A stretch of 26,900 nucleotides of DNA from an uncultured bacterium (GTDB taxonomy: Bacteria; Bacteroidota; Ignavibacteria; Ignavibacteriales; Melioribacteraceae), in contig CALDDL010000067.1 of assembly GCA_937936675.1 (NCBI GenBank), forward strand, positions 1-26,900, written 5' to 3'. This document shows positions 1-8,572 of the stretch, piece by piece. The position numbers were made by a program, and so were the translations under genes. How positions within the stretch are numbered: position 1 is the first letter of the stretch; each line of letters opens with the position of its first letter. The notes beneath the pieces are model-generated. The model had not been told where the DNA came from, made no database searches, and worked only from the letters and a program-made list of their open reading frames with translations.

Positions 1-1922
1 GATTCTTTGGCAGGAGCAGGTATTTCTGCTTTTAAGTGTCCCTTCTGAGGAATAGTATTCTCTGGTTTCGCTGCCAATTTTGAATTTGAATTTACTCCAT
101 CAGCATTTACCGATTTCTCTGAAACAATAGTTTCTTTATTTATTTTTGGCTCTAAAACATTATCAGTAATGCTTTTTTCTGATTCCGCTAGATTCGGAAT
201 AAATACTTTCTCACCTTTGGATTCTACTTTAGTGGTCTTAGTTTTACGATCACTTGTAGATACATCTACTATTTTTATTTCATTTTTATTTTCAGAACTA
301 ATATTTTCTTTTTCTATTTGAGATTTGGGTTCAACCAAACTATTAGCTTCTTTAGTCTCATAGAATTTATTATCGGGTGGATTAACTTTTTTGGAAGTAA
401 TATTAATGTTTTCAATATTTAATGAATTCTCTGAAGCAATTATTTTTTTACTTACTTCAGAATCATTAATGATTTCTACATCTGCCGGAAGTTTTGAATT
501 AAGCAGTTCAGTTTCTACATTATTAGAAACTTTTTGAGATTCTAAATTAATCTTTTCACTAGTTTCCTGAACTCTTACAGAAAAGTGTTTTTTGGGCATA
601 GTAAGTTCAATCGGCGATTGTTTGCTTTGCTTTACCGGAGCTTCAATATATCCACTATCATCTTCATCAATATTTACAGCTTCATGGTTTATTGTCGGAC
701 TCAAAGATTCAGGTTCGCTAGGAGCCACATTTATTTGTTGTGAGATTTCTACTTTTAAATTAGAATTACCAATTATTTCTGAATTAATTGTATTATTAGT
801 ACCAAATACTCCTTTAATTTCTGATGAGCTATAATTATTATTCTCTACTTCCGGAGCATTATCAAACCTATTATGACCCGAATTAGGGAGAGAAGTTTTT
901 TTACCCATTATAACGGGTTCGGAATTGGGAACTGATGATTTCTTAACATCTAAAACAGGTTCGGAATTGGGAGCTGATGATTCATTTATATAACCAGTTT
1001 CAGCATAGGTAGCTAAAGGTTTATTTATAGCTGAATAAGATTCCTTATTAGTTTCTACAAATTCTTTTAATTTATCTGCCTTTTCTTCTGTATCAAATAT
1101 TAAATTAGGAATATTTCCTGATTCTTCATTTTCATTTTGGACTAAAGGCATAGATTCGTTAGTCGCTTGTGGATTCTTAATTATCGATTTATCATTTTGA
1201 TTAGCAGGTATAATAGTTACTAATACTTCTTTTGATTCTGTTTTTATTTTTATTTCAAATGAGTAATCAGGTTCGGAATCAGTTTTGGTAACATTTTTTT
1301 CTACGGCTTTGATATCTTCTGATAAACTTAATTTCTTTGATAAATTGGTTTTAGAAACATCTGATTTCTCTGAATTTTTAGCTATTGGTAGAGCTAATTC
1401 CATTTCTGAATTGCTTGTAGGTGCACTAAATTCGTTTGATAAATTAATTTTAGTGGAGCTCATTTTATCAAGCGAATTCTCTTCATTTATAGAATCTCCT
1501 TCAATTGGCGAATTAGAATTTAATGGAATTTTCTTTACCTCTAGGCTTAAATCCTTATTTGCATCTAATAGTCCGCGAATCTTAGTTATTAATTCTTTTA
1601 CTGTTGCATTATCAAAAATATACTCTTTGCCTGTAATTTCTTTTTCATTAATTAATTTAGGAACTTCATTTAGTTCATCGTTTATTTCGGCACTTTGATT
1701 ACTTTCTAAAGAAGATAAAATATGCGAAAGTTCTGAAACAAGCATATCCGGCTTCTCGTCTGTGAATAGGTTTTGGGGTAACTGCGGAATTTCAACATCT
1801 TCTTCATAAACCTTGATAATATTAGAAAAAAGAAATTGCTGAGATTGAAGTTTAGGAAAAGCAATTGTCTGCGCATTATCTGCGCTCATAAGTTTATTTA
1901 GAAAAAGTGGGTTTAGATTCAT
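1..1922 (-). CDS. fliK: Flagellar hook-length control protein FliK-like, 3' end outside the window
   Basis: An uninterrupted frame runs from ATG at 1922 to the left edge of the window, about 640 codons without a stop. FliK is exported by the flagellar secretion system and measures hook length before the switch to filament export. The identity rests mainly on position: last of the series fliF-fliG-fliH-fliI-fliJ-ylxF, where fliK normally sits. The composition also fits: rich in Ser, Glu, Lys, Asn and Pro, with no membrane segment, like the disordered FliK ruler region. The first roughly 130 residues look more ordered than the rest. The C-terminal switch domain, which would settle the identity, is not in view. 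The start overlaps the stop of the preceding gene as ATGA. FliK of E. coli is about 405 residues, so this one is unusually long. A short 14-codon tandem repeat lies near the middle. Confidence 0.72.
   Translation of the reverse strand, partial: MNLNPLFLNKLMSADNAQTIAFPKLQSQQFLFSNIIKVYEEDVEIPQLPQNLFTDEKPDMLVSELSHILSSLESNQSAEINDELNEVPKLINEKEITGKEYIFDNATVKELITKIRGLLDANKDLSLEVKKIPLNSNSPIEGDSINEENSLDKMSSTKINLSNEFSAPTSNSEMELALPIAKNSEKSDVSKTNLSKKLSLSEDIKAVEKNVTKTDSEPDYSFEIKIKTESKEVLVTIIPANQNDKSIIKNPQATNESMPLVQNENEESGNIPNLIFDTEEKADKLKEFVETNKESYSAINKPLATYAETGYINESSAPNSEPVLDVKKSSVPNSEPVIMGKKTSLPNSGHNRFDNAPEVENNNYSSSEIKGVFGTNNTINSEIIGNSNLKVEISQQINVAPSEPESLSPTINHEAVNIDEDDSGYIEAPVKQSKQSPIELTMPKKHFSVRVQETSEKINLESQKVSNNVETELLNSKLPADVEIINDSEVSKKIIASENSLNIENINITSKKVNPPDNKFYETKEANSLVEPKSQIEKENISSENKNEIKIVDVSTSDRKTKTTKVESKGEKVFIPNLAESEKSITDNVLEPKINKETIVSEKSVNADGVNSNSKLAAKPENTIPQKGHLKAEIPAPAKE
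874..982 (-). repeat. In-frame 42-bp tandem repeat inside the fliK-like gene
   Basis: Positions 916-940 and 958-982 are the same 25-base segment except for one base, offset by 42 bp (14 codons). A third, degraded copy follows at 874-898. In protein terms the unit reads SSAPNSEPV, then SSVPNSEPV, then TSLPNSG, separated by lysine- or aspartate-containing linkers. The period is a whole number of codons, so the copies alter length without shifting frame. In a presumed ruler protein such a unit could change the measured length. That link is inference. Confidence 0.8.
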
Positions 1923-2536
1923 TGTAAATTCATTATCCTTGTAGCAGCTTCGGGTTTTAATTCAGAGATTATTTCAGCCGCTTTCTTTTTTTTCATGGAA
2001 AACAATATCTCTCTTGCTATATTATCGGAATATCCTTCAATTATTTTAGCAGCTTTTTTCGTATCCATCGATTCATATAGTTTTATACTGTTTTTCATCC
2101 AAGAATTATATGTACTATCTTTTTTAATTTGAGCATTCATCTTCGGAGAATTCTCCGGAACTATTGAGACAGCGTTTGGCATAGATACAGATTTATTATT
2201 TCCCTTTTCTTCTTTTAATTTTTTTATTTCAGCCAAAAGAAGTTTAAGTGAATCTAATTTCACGGGATTATTTTCTTCCACTATCGGGCTTTCTGAAACG
2301 CTATTTTTTAATAAAGAATCGATCTTTGCTTCTGTATCGACAGGTTTAATAACCGCTTTAGGAGATTCAGGTTTTTTTAGTTTTGTAGAATCCACGGATG
2401 CCTTGGGGCTATGATCTTGGGTACTAAAATCAAATGCAAAAACATTTTTATATGCTCCTGCCGCATAATACATTCCACCTGATACTGCAATAAATGCAAA
2501 TAAAAAAATCACTACATAAATAAGTTTCTCTTTCAA
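1919..2536 (-). CDS. YlxF/MotE-like flagellar operon protein
   Basis: A 205-residue protein with one N-terminal membrane segment (about residues 5-28), a low-complexity Lys/Ser/Pro stretch, a predicted coiled-coil segment (about 90-112, with repeated Leu and Lys/Glu) and a C-terminal helical domain (about 150-205) rich in KKAAKIIE- and KKAAEIIS-type repeats. That domain resembles the N-terminal domain of MgtE found in the MotE/YlxF family. In Bacillus, ylxF has the same place between fliJ and fliK. Its function is unclear; a chaperone or motor-associated role is proposed for relatives. The start is TTG at 2536, sharing TTGA with the fliJ stop. A good ribosome site (GAGGAAAG) lies a few bases upstream inside the end of fliJ, which supports TTG. 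No ATG is available at the N-terminus before the membrane segment. Confidence 0.82.
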   Translation of the reverse strand: MKEKLIYVVIFLFAFIAVSGGMYYAAGAYKNVFAFDFSTQDHSPKASVDSTKLKKPESPKAVIKPVDTEAKIDSLLKNSVSESPIVEENNPVKLDSLKLLLAEIKKLKEEKGNNKSVSMPNAVSIVPENSPKMNAQIKKDSTYNSWMKNSIKLYESMDTKKAAKIIEGYSDNIAREILFSMKKKKAAEIISELKPEAATRIMNLQ

Positions 2537-2970
2537 TTTTCTTTCCTCACAAAATTACTTATTGCTATCTCGTTCAACTGTTTTAATTCCTCACGATTAG
2601 AATCAACTATATATTCTTGTTTTTTGTTTTCTTTTAAGGTTTCCAAAATCTGAATCTCTTTTTTTCTTTCTCTTAGCTCTTCAAATTTCTTTTCTCTTTT
2701 TGCTTTCAGTTCAATTATTAGTTTAACGAAAGATTCCATTTGCACTTCTAACTGGTGTATATAATTTTTAGAGCTTTTATAGTTTAGAGCAGAAATTTTG
2801 CCCGCTCCTATCTCATTTTCCAAAGACTTAATATTTCGCTTTAAGTCATCAATTTTTTTATTTGCAGCATAAATTTCCTTTTCGAGTATGGAAATATCTT
2901 TCATGATATTTTTTTCAAATATCTCTTTTACTCTTACAATCGAATCAAACTGAAACTTAAATTTTCCCAT
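2533..2970 (-). CDS. fliJ: Flagellar export chaperone FliJ
   Basis: A 145-residue, highly charged, almost wholly helical protein that begins MGKFKFQFDSIVRVKEIFE, the usual start of FliJ (short basic/aromatic segment followed by a long antiparallel coiled coil). FliJ is the soluble stalk-like component of the export ATPase; it inserts into the FliI hexamer and escorts substrates to FlhA. Heptad-like Leu/Ile/Lys/Glu patterning runs over most of the length and the size is typical. It lies 6 bp downstream of fliI and its stop overlaps the start of the ylxF-like gene. FliJ sequences are poorly conserved, so composition, length and position carry the call. Confidence 0.88.
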   Translation of the reverse strand: MGKFKFQFDSIVRVKEIFEKNIMKDISILEKEIYAANKKIDDLKRNIKSLENEIGAGKISALNYKSSKNYIHQLEVQMESFVKLIIELKAKREKKFEELRERKKEIQILETLKENKKQEYIVDSNREELKQLNEIAISNFVRKEN

Positions 2971-2976
2971 AATTTA

Positions 2977-4308
2977 TCATCCATTATTAATATCAATTAT
3001 TTGATTAAGTCTTTCGACTGTATCTGCATATAAAGCTTTTTCATAAATATCTTGCTTAAGGAATGATTTTAGTTGACCAATTTTGGAAATAGCTTTATCA
3101 ATCGAAGGATTGCTACCTTTGATATAAGCACCAATATTAATAAGGTCTTCGGCATCTCTATGTGTAGAAAGAATTTCATTAAAAGTCATTACCTTCTTAA
3201 GGTGATCATGATCCACGATATCCGGCATTACTCTGCTAACGCTTTGGAGAGTATCAATTGCGGGATAATGACCTTTATTTGCTAATTTTCTAGAAAGAAC
3301 AATATGTCCGTCTAATATCGAGCGTACTGCATCAGCGATCGGTTCGACCATATCATCGCCATCTACTAGTACAGTATAAATCCCGGTAATAGATCCTTTA
3401 TCAGTATTTCCGGCTCTTTCCAATAATTTAGGAAGAAGTGCGAATACAGATGGAGTATATCCCTTGCTTGTGGGTGGCTCACCTATAGTTAAACCAATTT
3501 CTCTTTGAGCCATTGCATATCGAGTAACCGAATCCATCATTAAAAGAACATTCAATCCTAGATCGCGAAAATATTCTGCTATGGTAGTACCTACATAAGC
3601 ACCTTTCATTCTAACGAGAGGAGACTTATCACTGGTAGCAACAACAACTACCGATCTTTTAAGACCTTCTTCGCCTAAATCTTTTTCTAAAAATTCTCTT
3701 ACCTCTCGTCCTCGTTCACCGATTAAGGTAATCACATTTACATCAGCACTTGTATTTCTTGCAATCATACCAAGAGTAACACTTTTACCCACGCCGCTGC
3801 CTGCAAAAATTCCCACTCTTTGCCCCTTACCGATAGTAATCAAGCCATCAATTGCTCTTACGCCGGTTTGAAGCGGAGTCATAATCCTTTTTCTTTCAAG
3901 CGGATTTGGAGGCTCGCGATGCGCTTCTTTTTGAGATGAAAATACTATTTCCCCTTTTCCGTCAATCGGATTACCAAGTCCATCTATTACTCTTCCAAGC
4001 AATTCTTTTCCTACGGGGACTGTAAATCCTTTCCCTGAAGCACGTATCTCGCATGCAGGAGAAATATTATGAACTTCGCCGATTGCTATCGAAAGAACTT
4101 TCCCTGCTTTGAAACCTACAACTTCTGCTTTGCAAACTTCTATTCCATTTTGATCGATGATTGTGCATATCTCTCCCATAACTGCATTCGGACCAATAGA
4201 AACAATAACCAAACCGACTACATCAACTACTTTACCATTAACTTTAAATGCCTCGGCGGAATTAATAACTCTCGAAAATTTTTCCATATATAGATCATGA
4301 AGTGTCAT
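2977..4308 (-). CDS. fliI: Flagellum-specific export ATPase FliI
   Basis: A 443-residue F1-beta-like ATPase that energises flagellar type III export at the cytoplasmic base. The Walker A loop is AGSGVGKS at residues 169-176. The catalytic-glutamate segment GERGREV lies at 197-203 (Glu198) and Walker B ends in LLMMDS at 255-260. The PPTSKGYTPSVF segment and the C-terminal helical domain are typical of FliI rather than of the ATP synthase subunits. Length matches the family. The start ATG overlaps the fliH stop as ATGA, and fliJ follows after 6 bp, the standard fliH-fliI-fliJ arrangement. Confidence 0.98.
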   Translation of the reverse strand: MTLHDLYMEKFSRVINSAEAFKVNGKVVDVVGLVIVSIGPNAVMGEICTIIDQNGIEVCKAEVVGFKAGKVLSIAIGEVHNISPACEIRASGKGFTVPVGKELLGRVIDGLGNPIDGKGEIVFSSQKEAHREPPNPLERKRIMTPLQTGVRAIDGLITIGKGQRVGIFAGSGVGKSVTLGMIARNTSADVNVITLIGERGREVREFLEKDLGEEGLKRSVVVVATSDKSPLVRMKGAYVGTTIAEYFRDLGLNVLLMMDSVTRYAMAQREIGLTIGEPPTSKGYTPSVFALLPKLLERAGNTDKGSITGIYTVLVDGDDMVEPIADAVRSILDGHIVLSRKLANKGHYPAIDTLQSVSRVMPDIVDHDHLKKVMTFNEILSTHRDAEDLINIGAYIKGSNPSIDKAISKIGQLKSFLKQDIYEKALYADTVERLNQIIDINNG

Positions 4309-4913
4309 AGATTATTATTTTCTTCCAATTTTCTTTTTAATTCATCTAATTGAGTCGTAATTCTTGCATCCACATTTCCGATATCGGTTTCAATTAAACA
4401 TCCGCCTTTTTCAACTCTATTATCACCTTCATAATTTATTTTACTAAATGAACCGGTAGAGATAGATTCTTTTTTATATTGATTAAGCTGCACAAGATCA
4501 TCGGGATGAAGTTTAATTTTCACTTCATTTGCACCGATAACTTTATTTATTGCGTTCTTAATTACATCATTTATAAAAGGTTCGTTATTGATCTCTCTTT
4601 GAACAATTTTTTCTGCGACAATAAAGGCAGTATCAAGAACTATTTTTTCAAAAGCCAATTCAAATTCTTCAATCTTTTCGTTGAAGGAATTAATCAAGTG
4701 ATAGACTTCCTCATATTTACGGTAAAGTTTATCTGAATAATCTTTTTCTAATTCAATTTTTATTTTTTGCTGCCCTTCTTTAACGCCCTTTAAATAAGTT
4801 TCTTCCAATTTCTGTTTTATAGAAACTGAATCTTGAACTTCTTGAATAGGTTCAGAAGAGAAGCCTTTAATATTAATTTTGGGAGCGGAATTCATCCTTA
4901 AGACGCTAGACAT
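4305..4913 (-). CDS. fliH: Flagellar assembly protein FliH
   Basis: A 202-residue protein with a variable N-terminus, a long central helical region (about 30-100) with Glu/Lys-rich and GxxxG-poor patterning, and a C-terminal domain (about 100-200). The C-terminal segments VAEKIVQREI, VKIKLHPDDL and GGCLIETDIGNVDARI match the FliH/YscL/V-ATPase-E family. FliH links FliI to the C-ring and regulates its ATPase. The start overlaps the end of fliG by 8 bp, with GAGG just upstream of ATG at 4913, and the stop overlaps fliI. No anomaly is seen. Confidence 0.93.
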   Translation of the reverse strand: MSSVLRMNSAPKINIKGFSSEPIQEVQDSVSIKQKLEETYLKGVKEGQQKIKIELEKDYSDKLYRKYEEVYHLINSFNEKIEEFELAFEKIVLDTAFIVAEKIVQREINNEPFINDVIKNAINKVIGANEVKIKLHPDDLVQLNQYKKESISTGSFSKINYEGDNRVEKGGCLIETDIGNVDARITTQLDELKRKLEENNNL

Positions 4914-5958
4914 AAACCTCTTCCGGACCGCCTCTTAAGTTCAATGAAATTTCTCCATTCTCCTCAAGAGCCTTAATTACATCAATAATCTTACCTTGAG
5001 CTCCTTCTACTTCTTTTAATTTAACCATACCCATATATTGCAATTCTTCTCTAAGCAGATCGGCAGCTCTTTCGGACATATTTTTAAATATTTTTTCTTT
5101 AAGTTTATCTTCAGAAATCTTAAGAGCCAGAGCAAGGTCTTTTCTATCTACTTCTCTAAGTATCTTCTGAATATCTTTATCGGAAATATTTATAATTTCA
5201 TCAAAAATGAACATGAGTCTTTTTACTTCATAAGTAATTTCGGGATCAATATCCTCCATTTTAGTAAGAATATCTTTGGTAAGAGTAACGCTCAAACGAT
5301 TTAATATTCCGGCAAGGCATTTAGAACCGCCAAGCTTACCAACTGATTGACTCATTGAAAGTCCCGCGATATCATCCACTACATGTTCAATCTGTTTTAA
5401 GGTTTGAGGAGCAATTTTACCAAGAGTAGCAATTCGATGAGCAACATCAATTCTAAGCTCTTCAGGGAGCTCTTTAAGAGCATTTGCTGTTTGATCCGGG
5501 CTCAACTGTGAAAGAATAAGAGCCATGGTCTGAGGATGCTCTTTATTAAGGAAATTAATTAATTGAGCAGGCTCTGCTTTTTTTAAGACATCAAACCCTT
5601 TTAAGGTAGTTAATCTTCTTACCTTATCAATTATTTCACGAGCACGAGAGAGACCGAAAGTTTTTTCTAATACAGCTTGAGCATAATCAATTCCCCCTTC
5701 AAGTACATATTCACGAGCGGTAACCATTCCATAAAATTCGGAAACCACTACATCCACGGTCTTAGCAGGAATATTTTTTACTTTCGATATCTCGGCTGAT
5801 AATAATTCCACATCACTAGGATCGAGGAATTTAAAAACAGAAGCAGCGGCTTCGATATTCAACGCAACCATCATTAAGGCAGCTTTTTGAATACCTGTTA
5901 CTTCTGATGCAGTATCTTTAAGTTTCAAATCAGATTTCATCTTCATGCATCCACGCAT
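4906..5958 (-). CDS. fliG: Flagellar motor switch protein FliG
   Basis: FliG forms the upper C-ring, binds FliF at its N-terminus and meets the stator through its C-terminal domain. The protein (350 residues as called) has the three-domain layout: an N-terminal FliF-binding part, a middle domain with the diagnostic EHPQ motif (residues 140-143), and a C-terminal domain carrying the charged motor helix region (FDEIINISDKDIQKILREVD and following). The frame opens at ATG 5958, but ATG at 5946 and 5940 are also possible. GTGGA sits 9 nt before the ATG at 5940, so the true protein may be 4 to 6 residues shorter. It overlaps the end of fliF by up to 29 bp. Confidence 0.97.
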   Translation of the reverse strand: MRGCMKMKSDLKLKDTASEVTGIQKAALMMVALNIEAAASVFKFLDPSDVELLSAEISKVKNIPAKTVDVVVSEFYGMVTAREYVLEGGIDYAQAVLEKTFGLSRAREIIDKVRRLTTLKGFDVLKKAEPAQLINFLNKEHPQTMALILSQLSPDQTANALKELPEELRIDVAHRIATLGKIAPQTLKQIEHVVDDIAGLSMSQSVGKLGGSKCLAGILNRLSVTLTKDILTKMEDIDPEITYEVKRLMFIFDEIINISDKDIQKILREVDRKDLALALKISEDKLKEKIFKNMSERAADLLREELQYMGMVKLKEVEGAQGKIIDVIKALEENGEISLNLRGGPEEVYV

Positions 5959-7543
5959 TTATAAGTTTGGCTGCATCCACAGGATTCTTGGATACATAAT
6001 TCACTATTTTTTCCTGTTGATTCTTTTTAACTAAAGCTTCTTCGGATATTTCATCTTCCAAATCACCTACGGGCAGATTTTGTCTTTTTCGTTGATAGGC
6101 AAGCTGAGCCGCGGCATTGCTTTTTTCAATCTTTATATTCATTGCCGGTGCAGGTGCGGGCATAGACATCTCACCTCCGCCTGCATTATATGTCCCGATA
6201 ATTATTTTTTCATTCTTTAATTTTTTCATTAAGCTTTTTAGCACCAATATTGAGGATACTATTGCCACCAAAATGAGAACTAGGTTTATATATTGATCTA
6301 CTTGTGGGACTAAACTTGCTTGATCTTCTAAATCTAAATTATCCACTGGTTTGACTTCAAAGGGGATGCTTACTAAAGAGAATTGATCATTTCTTTGAAT
6401 ATCCAACCCCACTGCATTTTTTACCAAATTCTCTAATTTTTTCAATTGTTCTTGTGATCTGGGCTCAAAAACAACTTCCGTTTTATCTCCATTTTTTACT
6501 TCTTTAGCCACATCATTAATAACTGCAGCTACACTTAATCGGGAAATATTTCCGCTTCCCTCGACTACTTTTTGGATAGTCTTATTTATTTCATAATTAG
6601 TTACGGTATTTTGATTTGTTGCACTCGTAGAATCAGAATAAGTTTTTCCCTCATTATTTGTTTTGACTGTCTGTTCGCTTATTGCCACTTGCGAATCGGG
6701 ATCATATTGTTCCATTGTTTTTTCAACTTGGTCAAAATTAATATCAGCATTAACTTGAACCATTGCATTACCGAATCCTAGAACATTATCCAATATAGAT
6801 TGAGCTTTATTAGCAAGATAATTCTCTACAGTTTGTTTAATTTCATATTGCTTACTTGAAGCAAATGCTAATGGACCTTCTTCGGTATCAGATGAAAGTA
6901 TTCTTCCGTGAGTATCGATAACCGAGACTTTGCTTACGGGAAGACCTTCTACACTGCTGCTTACAAGATTAACGATTGATAGAATATTTTCTTTACTTAA
7001 TCCGCCATTTCCTTTTAATTTTAAGACAACAGATGCAGTAGGTTCTTTTTCATCCTCTTTGAAAATTGATTTTTGAGGGATAACAATATGAACACGTGCA
7101 GCTTGGACACCATCAATTTGACCGATTGTCCTACCGATTTCACCTTCAAGGGCACGTTTGTAATTTAATTTCTGCATAAATTCAGACATACCCATATTAG
7201 CTTTATCGAAAATTTCATATCCGATCATCCCCGAGCTTGGTATTCCTTTTCCGGCTAATGAAAGGCGTGTTTCATATAATTTTTCTTTAGGGACTTTAAT
7301 TGTTTGACCGTTATCTTCAATCTTATAAAGGATTTTTTGACTTGAGAGATGATCAATAACCTTTGAGGCATCCTCGGGTGCAAGTCCGGAATATAAAGTT
7401 GAATAACTTGGTTCATTTATCATAAATAGCATTAAAACAAGCAAAACGCCCGTAAGCAAAATACCGCCAACCATCATAAATTTTTGCTTTGGGTTAAGCT
7501 TATTAAATATTCCTAAAATTGCTTGTAATGGATTTGAGTTCAT
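5930..7543 (-). CDS. fliF: Flagellar MS-ring protein FliF
   Basis: A 537-residue protein that builds the MS ring in the inner membrane, the foundation for the export gate and C-ring. Two membrane segments bracket a periplasmic region: one at about residues 21-43 and one at about 418-438. The ring-building YscJ-like domain follows the first segment (YSGLAPEDASKVIDHLSSQ, then ALEGEIGRTIGQIDGVQAARVHI). A FliG-binding tail is at the C-terminus (KKNQQEKIVNYVSKNPVDAA). A Pro/Ala/Met-rich linker (about 460-475) joins the second membrane segment to the tail. The gene is one base from fliE upstream and overlaps fliG downstream. Confidence 0.97.
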   Translation of the reverse strand: MNSNPLQAILGIFNKLNPKQKFMMVGGILLTGVLLVLMLFMINEPSYSTLYSGLAPEDASKVIDHLSSQKILYKIEDNGQTIKVPKEKLYETRLSLAGKGIPSSGMIGYEIFDKANMGMSEFMQKLNYKRALEGEIGRTIGQIDGVQAARVHIVIPQKSIFKEDEKEPTASVVLKLKGNGGLSKENILSIVNLVSSSVEGLPVSKVSVIDTHGRILSSDTEEGPLAFASSKQYEIKQTVENYLANKAQSILDNVLGFGNAMVQVNADINFDQVEKTMEQYDPDSQVAISEQTVKTNNEGKTYSDSTSATNQNTVTNYEINKTIQKVVEGSGNISRLSVAAVINDVAKEVKNGDKTEVVFEPRSQEQLKKLENLVKNAVGLDIQRNDQFSLVSIPFEVKPVDNLDLEDQASLVPQVDQYINLVLILVAIVSSILVLKSLMKKLKNEKIIIGTYNAGGGEMSMPAPAPAMNIKIEKSNAAAQLAYQRKRQNLPVGDLEDEISEEALVKKNQQEKIVNYVSKNPVDAAKLINAWMHEDEI

Positions 7544-7544
7544 T

Positions 7545-7835
7545 TTATAACGGAATCCTTGTTAATTCTTTATACATGTCTAAAGTTTTATTTCTAATTT
7601 CCATCAAAAGGTCTAAACTTGTTTTAGCTTTTTCGCCTGCTAGCATCACTTCATGAAGTTCGATACCTTCGCCGGAGACGAACCCTTCAATTGCTTTGGC
7701 TGAGTCTGTTTGAGATTTATTTACATCATTAATTACATTCATTAAGGTATTACCGAAACCCTCGGCAGGTGCAGCTTTTTTTTCCATATCTGCTAATGGA
7801 TTAGACATTATTTTTGATAATCTTTCAATATTCAT
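7545..7835 (-). CDS. fliE: Flagellar hook-basal body adaptor FliE
   Basis: A 96-residue protein joining the MS ring to the proximal rod and probably the first rod export substrate. The C-terminal half (GEGIELHEVMLAGEKAKTSL and LLMEIRNKTLDMYKELTRIPL) is the conserved FliE signature, including the ELHEVMLAxEKA motif. A clear ribosome site (GGAGAGG) lies 6 nt before the ATG. It follows the 77-residue gene by one base and precedes fliF by one base. Confidence 0.96.
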   Translation of the reverse strand: MNIERLSKIMSNPLADMEKKAAPAEGFGNTLMNVINDVNKSQTDSAKAIEGFVSGEGIELHEVMLAGEKAKTSLDLLMEIRNKTLDMYKELTRIPL

Positions 7836-7836
7836 C

Positions 7837-8070
7837 TTATCCTCTCCTATCTAAAAGTGAACCAACCGAAACGCCTGTTGCTTTTCCTCGGGCATTGTAA
7901 AACTCATAATTCATAATTTCTTTCTGCTTCTGAGGATAAGCTTCGGCAAAATATTTTTTTTCTTCGCCCGAAATTTCAGGACTATTCAAAGAAAATTTTT
8001 CTTTTACGGGCTGCGTATTTCTAATATTATTTAACGAATAAGTGCCGGCTTGATTAGGAATAATTTTCAT
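7837..8070 (-). CDS. Small protein of unknown function between flgC and fliE
   Basis: A 77-residue soluble protein with no signal peptide or membrane segment. It has a polar, probably flexible N-terminal third, a central segment EEKKYFAEAYPQKQKEIMNY, and a Gly-containing C-terminus ending SVGSLLDRRG. I do not assign it to a named family. It is placed with 1-bp gaps on both sides between flgC and fliE, which argues strongly that it is translated and has a rod or basal-body role (for example an assembly or export partner of rod proteins). That role is an inference from context only. Confidence 0.85.
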   Translation of the reverse strand: MKIIPNQAGTYSLNNIRNTQPVKEKFSLNSPEISGEEKKYFAEAYPQKQKEIMNYEFYNARGKATGVSVGSLLDRRG

Positions 8071-8071
8071 T

Positions 8072-8572
8072 CTATATCTCCAAAGAATCTTTTATCATTT
8101 GTTTTGATGAAGTAAGCGCAGTGAGATTCGCTTCGTAACTTCTTGATGCTGCTATCATATCTACCATTTCATTAATTATATTAACGTTAGACATTTCCAC
8201 ATAACCTTTATCATCTGCATTAGGATGTTCCGGCATATAAACTACTTCACCCTTATTATTATCTGTTTCTTCATTTATAGTAACGTCATTTTTCATTTCG
8301 GGTAAATTGAATTCGCCCGGGTTCTGAAGCGTAAGATGATTTTCATTTGACTTAATTAATTTTATTGATTGGTTCTCTAATTTAAGGTTAGAAGCAAATA
8401 AAGACTGTTCAGTTTTCACATTAAGTGTTTTTCTTTTATATGGAGTTCCATCTTCATTTCGAACTGAATCCGCATTGGCTATATTTTCAGAAATAAGATC
8501 CATCTTTTTTCGTTGGATACTCATTCCCTTAGAACTAATACCAAGTCCTAAAAAACTATTTCCTATTTTCAT
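8072..8572 (-). CDS. flgC: Flagellar proximal rod protein FlgC
   Basis: A 166-residue rod protein. The N-terminal segment (GISSKGMSIQRKKMDLISEN followed by IANADS) and the C-terminal helix (NIINEMVDMIAASRSYEANL) are the paired termini of rod and hook axial proteins that form coiled coils along the rod. The MSNVN turn before the C-terminal helix is characteristic of FlgC. It lacks a cleavable signal, as expected for a substrate of flagellar export. Its ATG overlaps the flgB stop (ATGA). Length is slightly above the usual 135-150 residues because of the charged middle part. Confidence 0.96.
   Translation of the reverse strand: MKIGNSFLGLGISSKGMSIQRKKMDLISENIANADSVRNEDGTPYKRKTLNVKTEQSLFASNLKLENQSIKLIKSNENHLTLQNPGEFNLPEMKNDVTINEETDNNKGEVVYMPEHPNADDKGYVEMSNVNIINEMVDMIAASRSYEANLTALTSSKQMIKDSLEI

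Noticed and set aside
592..1698. Plus-strand frames of 80 and 137 residues opposite the fliK-like gene
   Set aside because: They lie wholly within an uninterrupted minus-strand frame of about 640 codons and are Ser/Phe/Leu-rich reverse readings of low-complexity DNA, with no ribosome site or operon logic.
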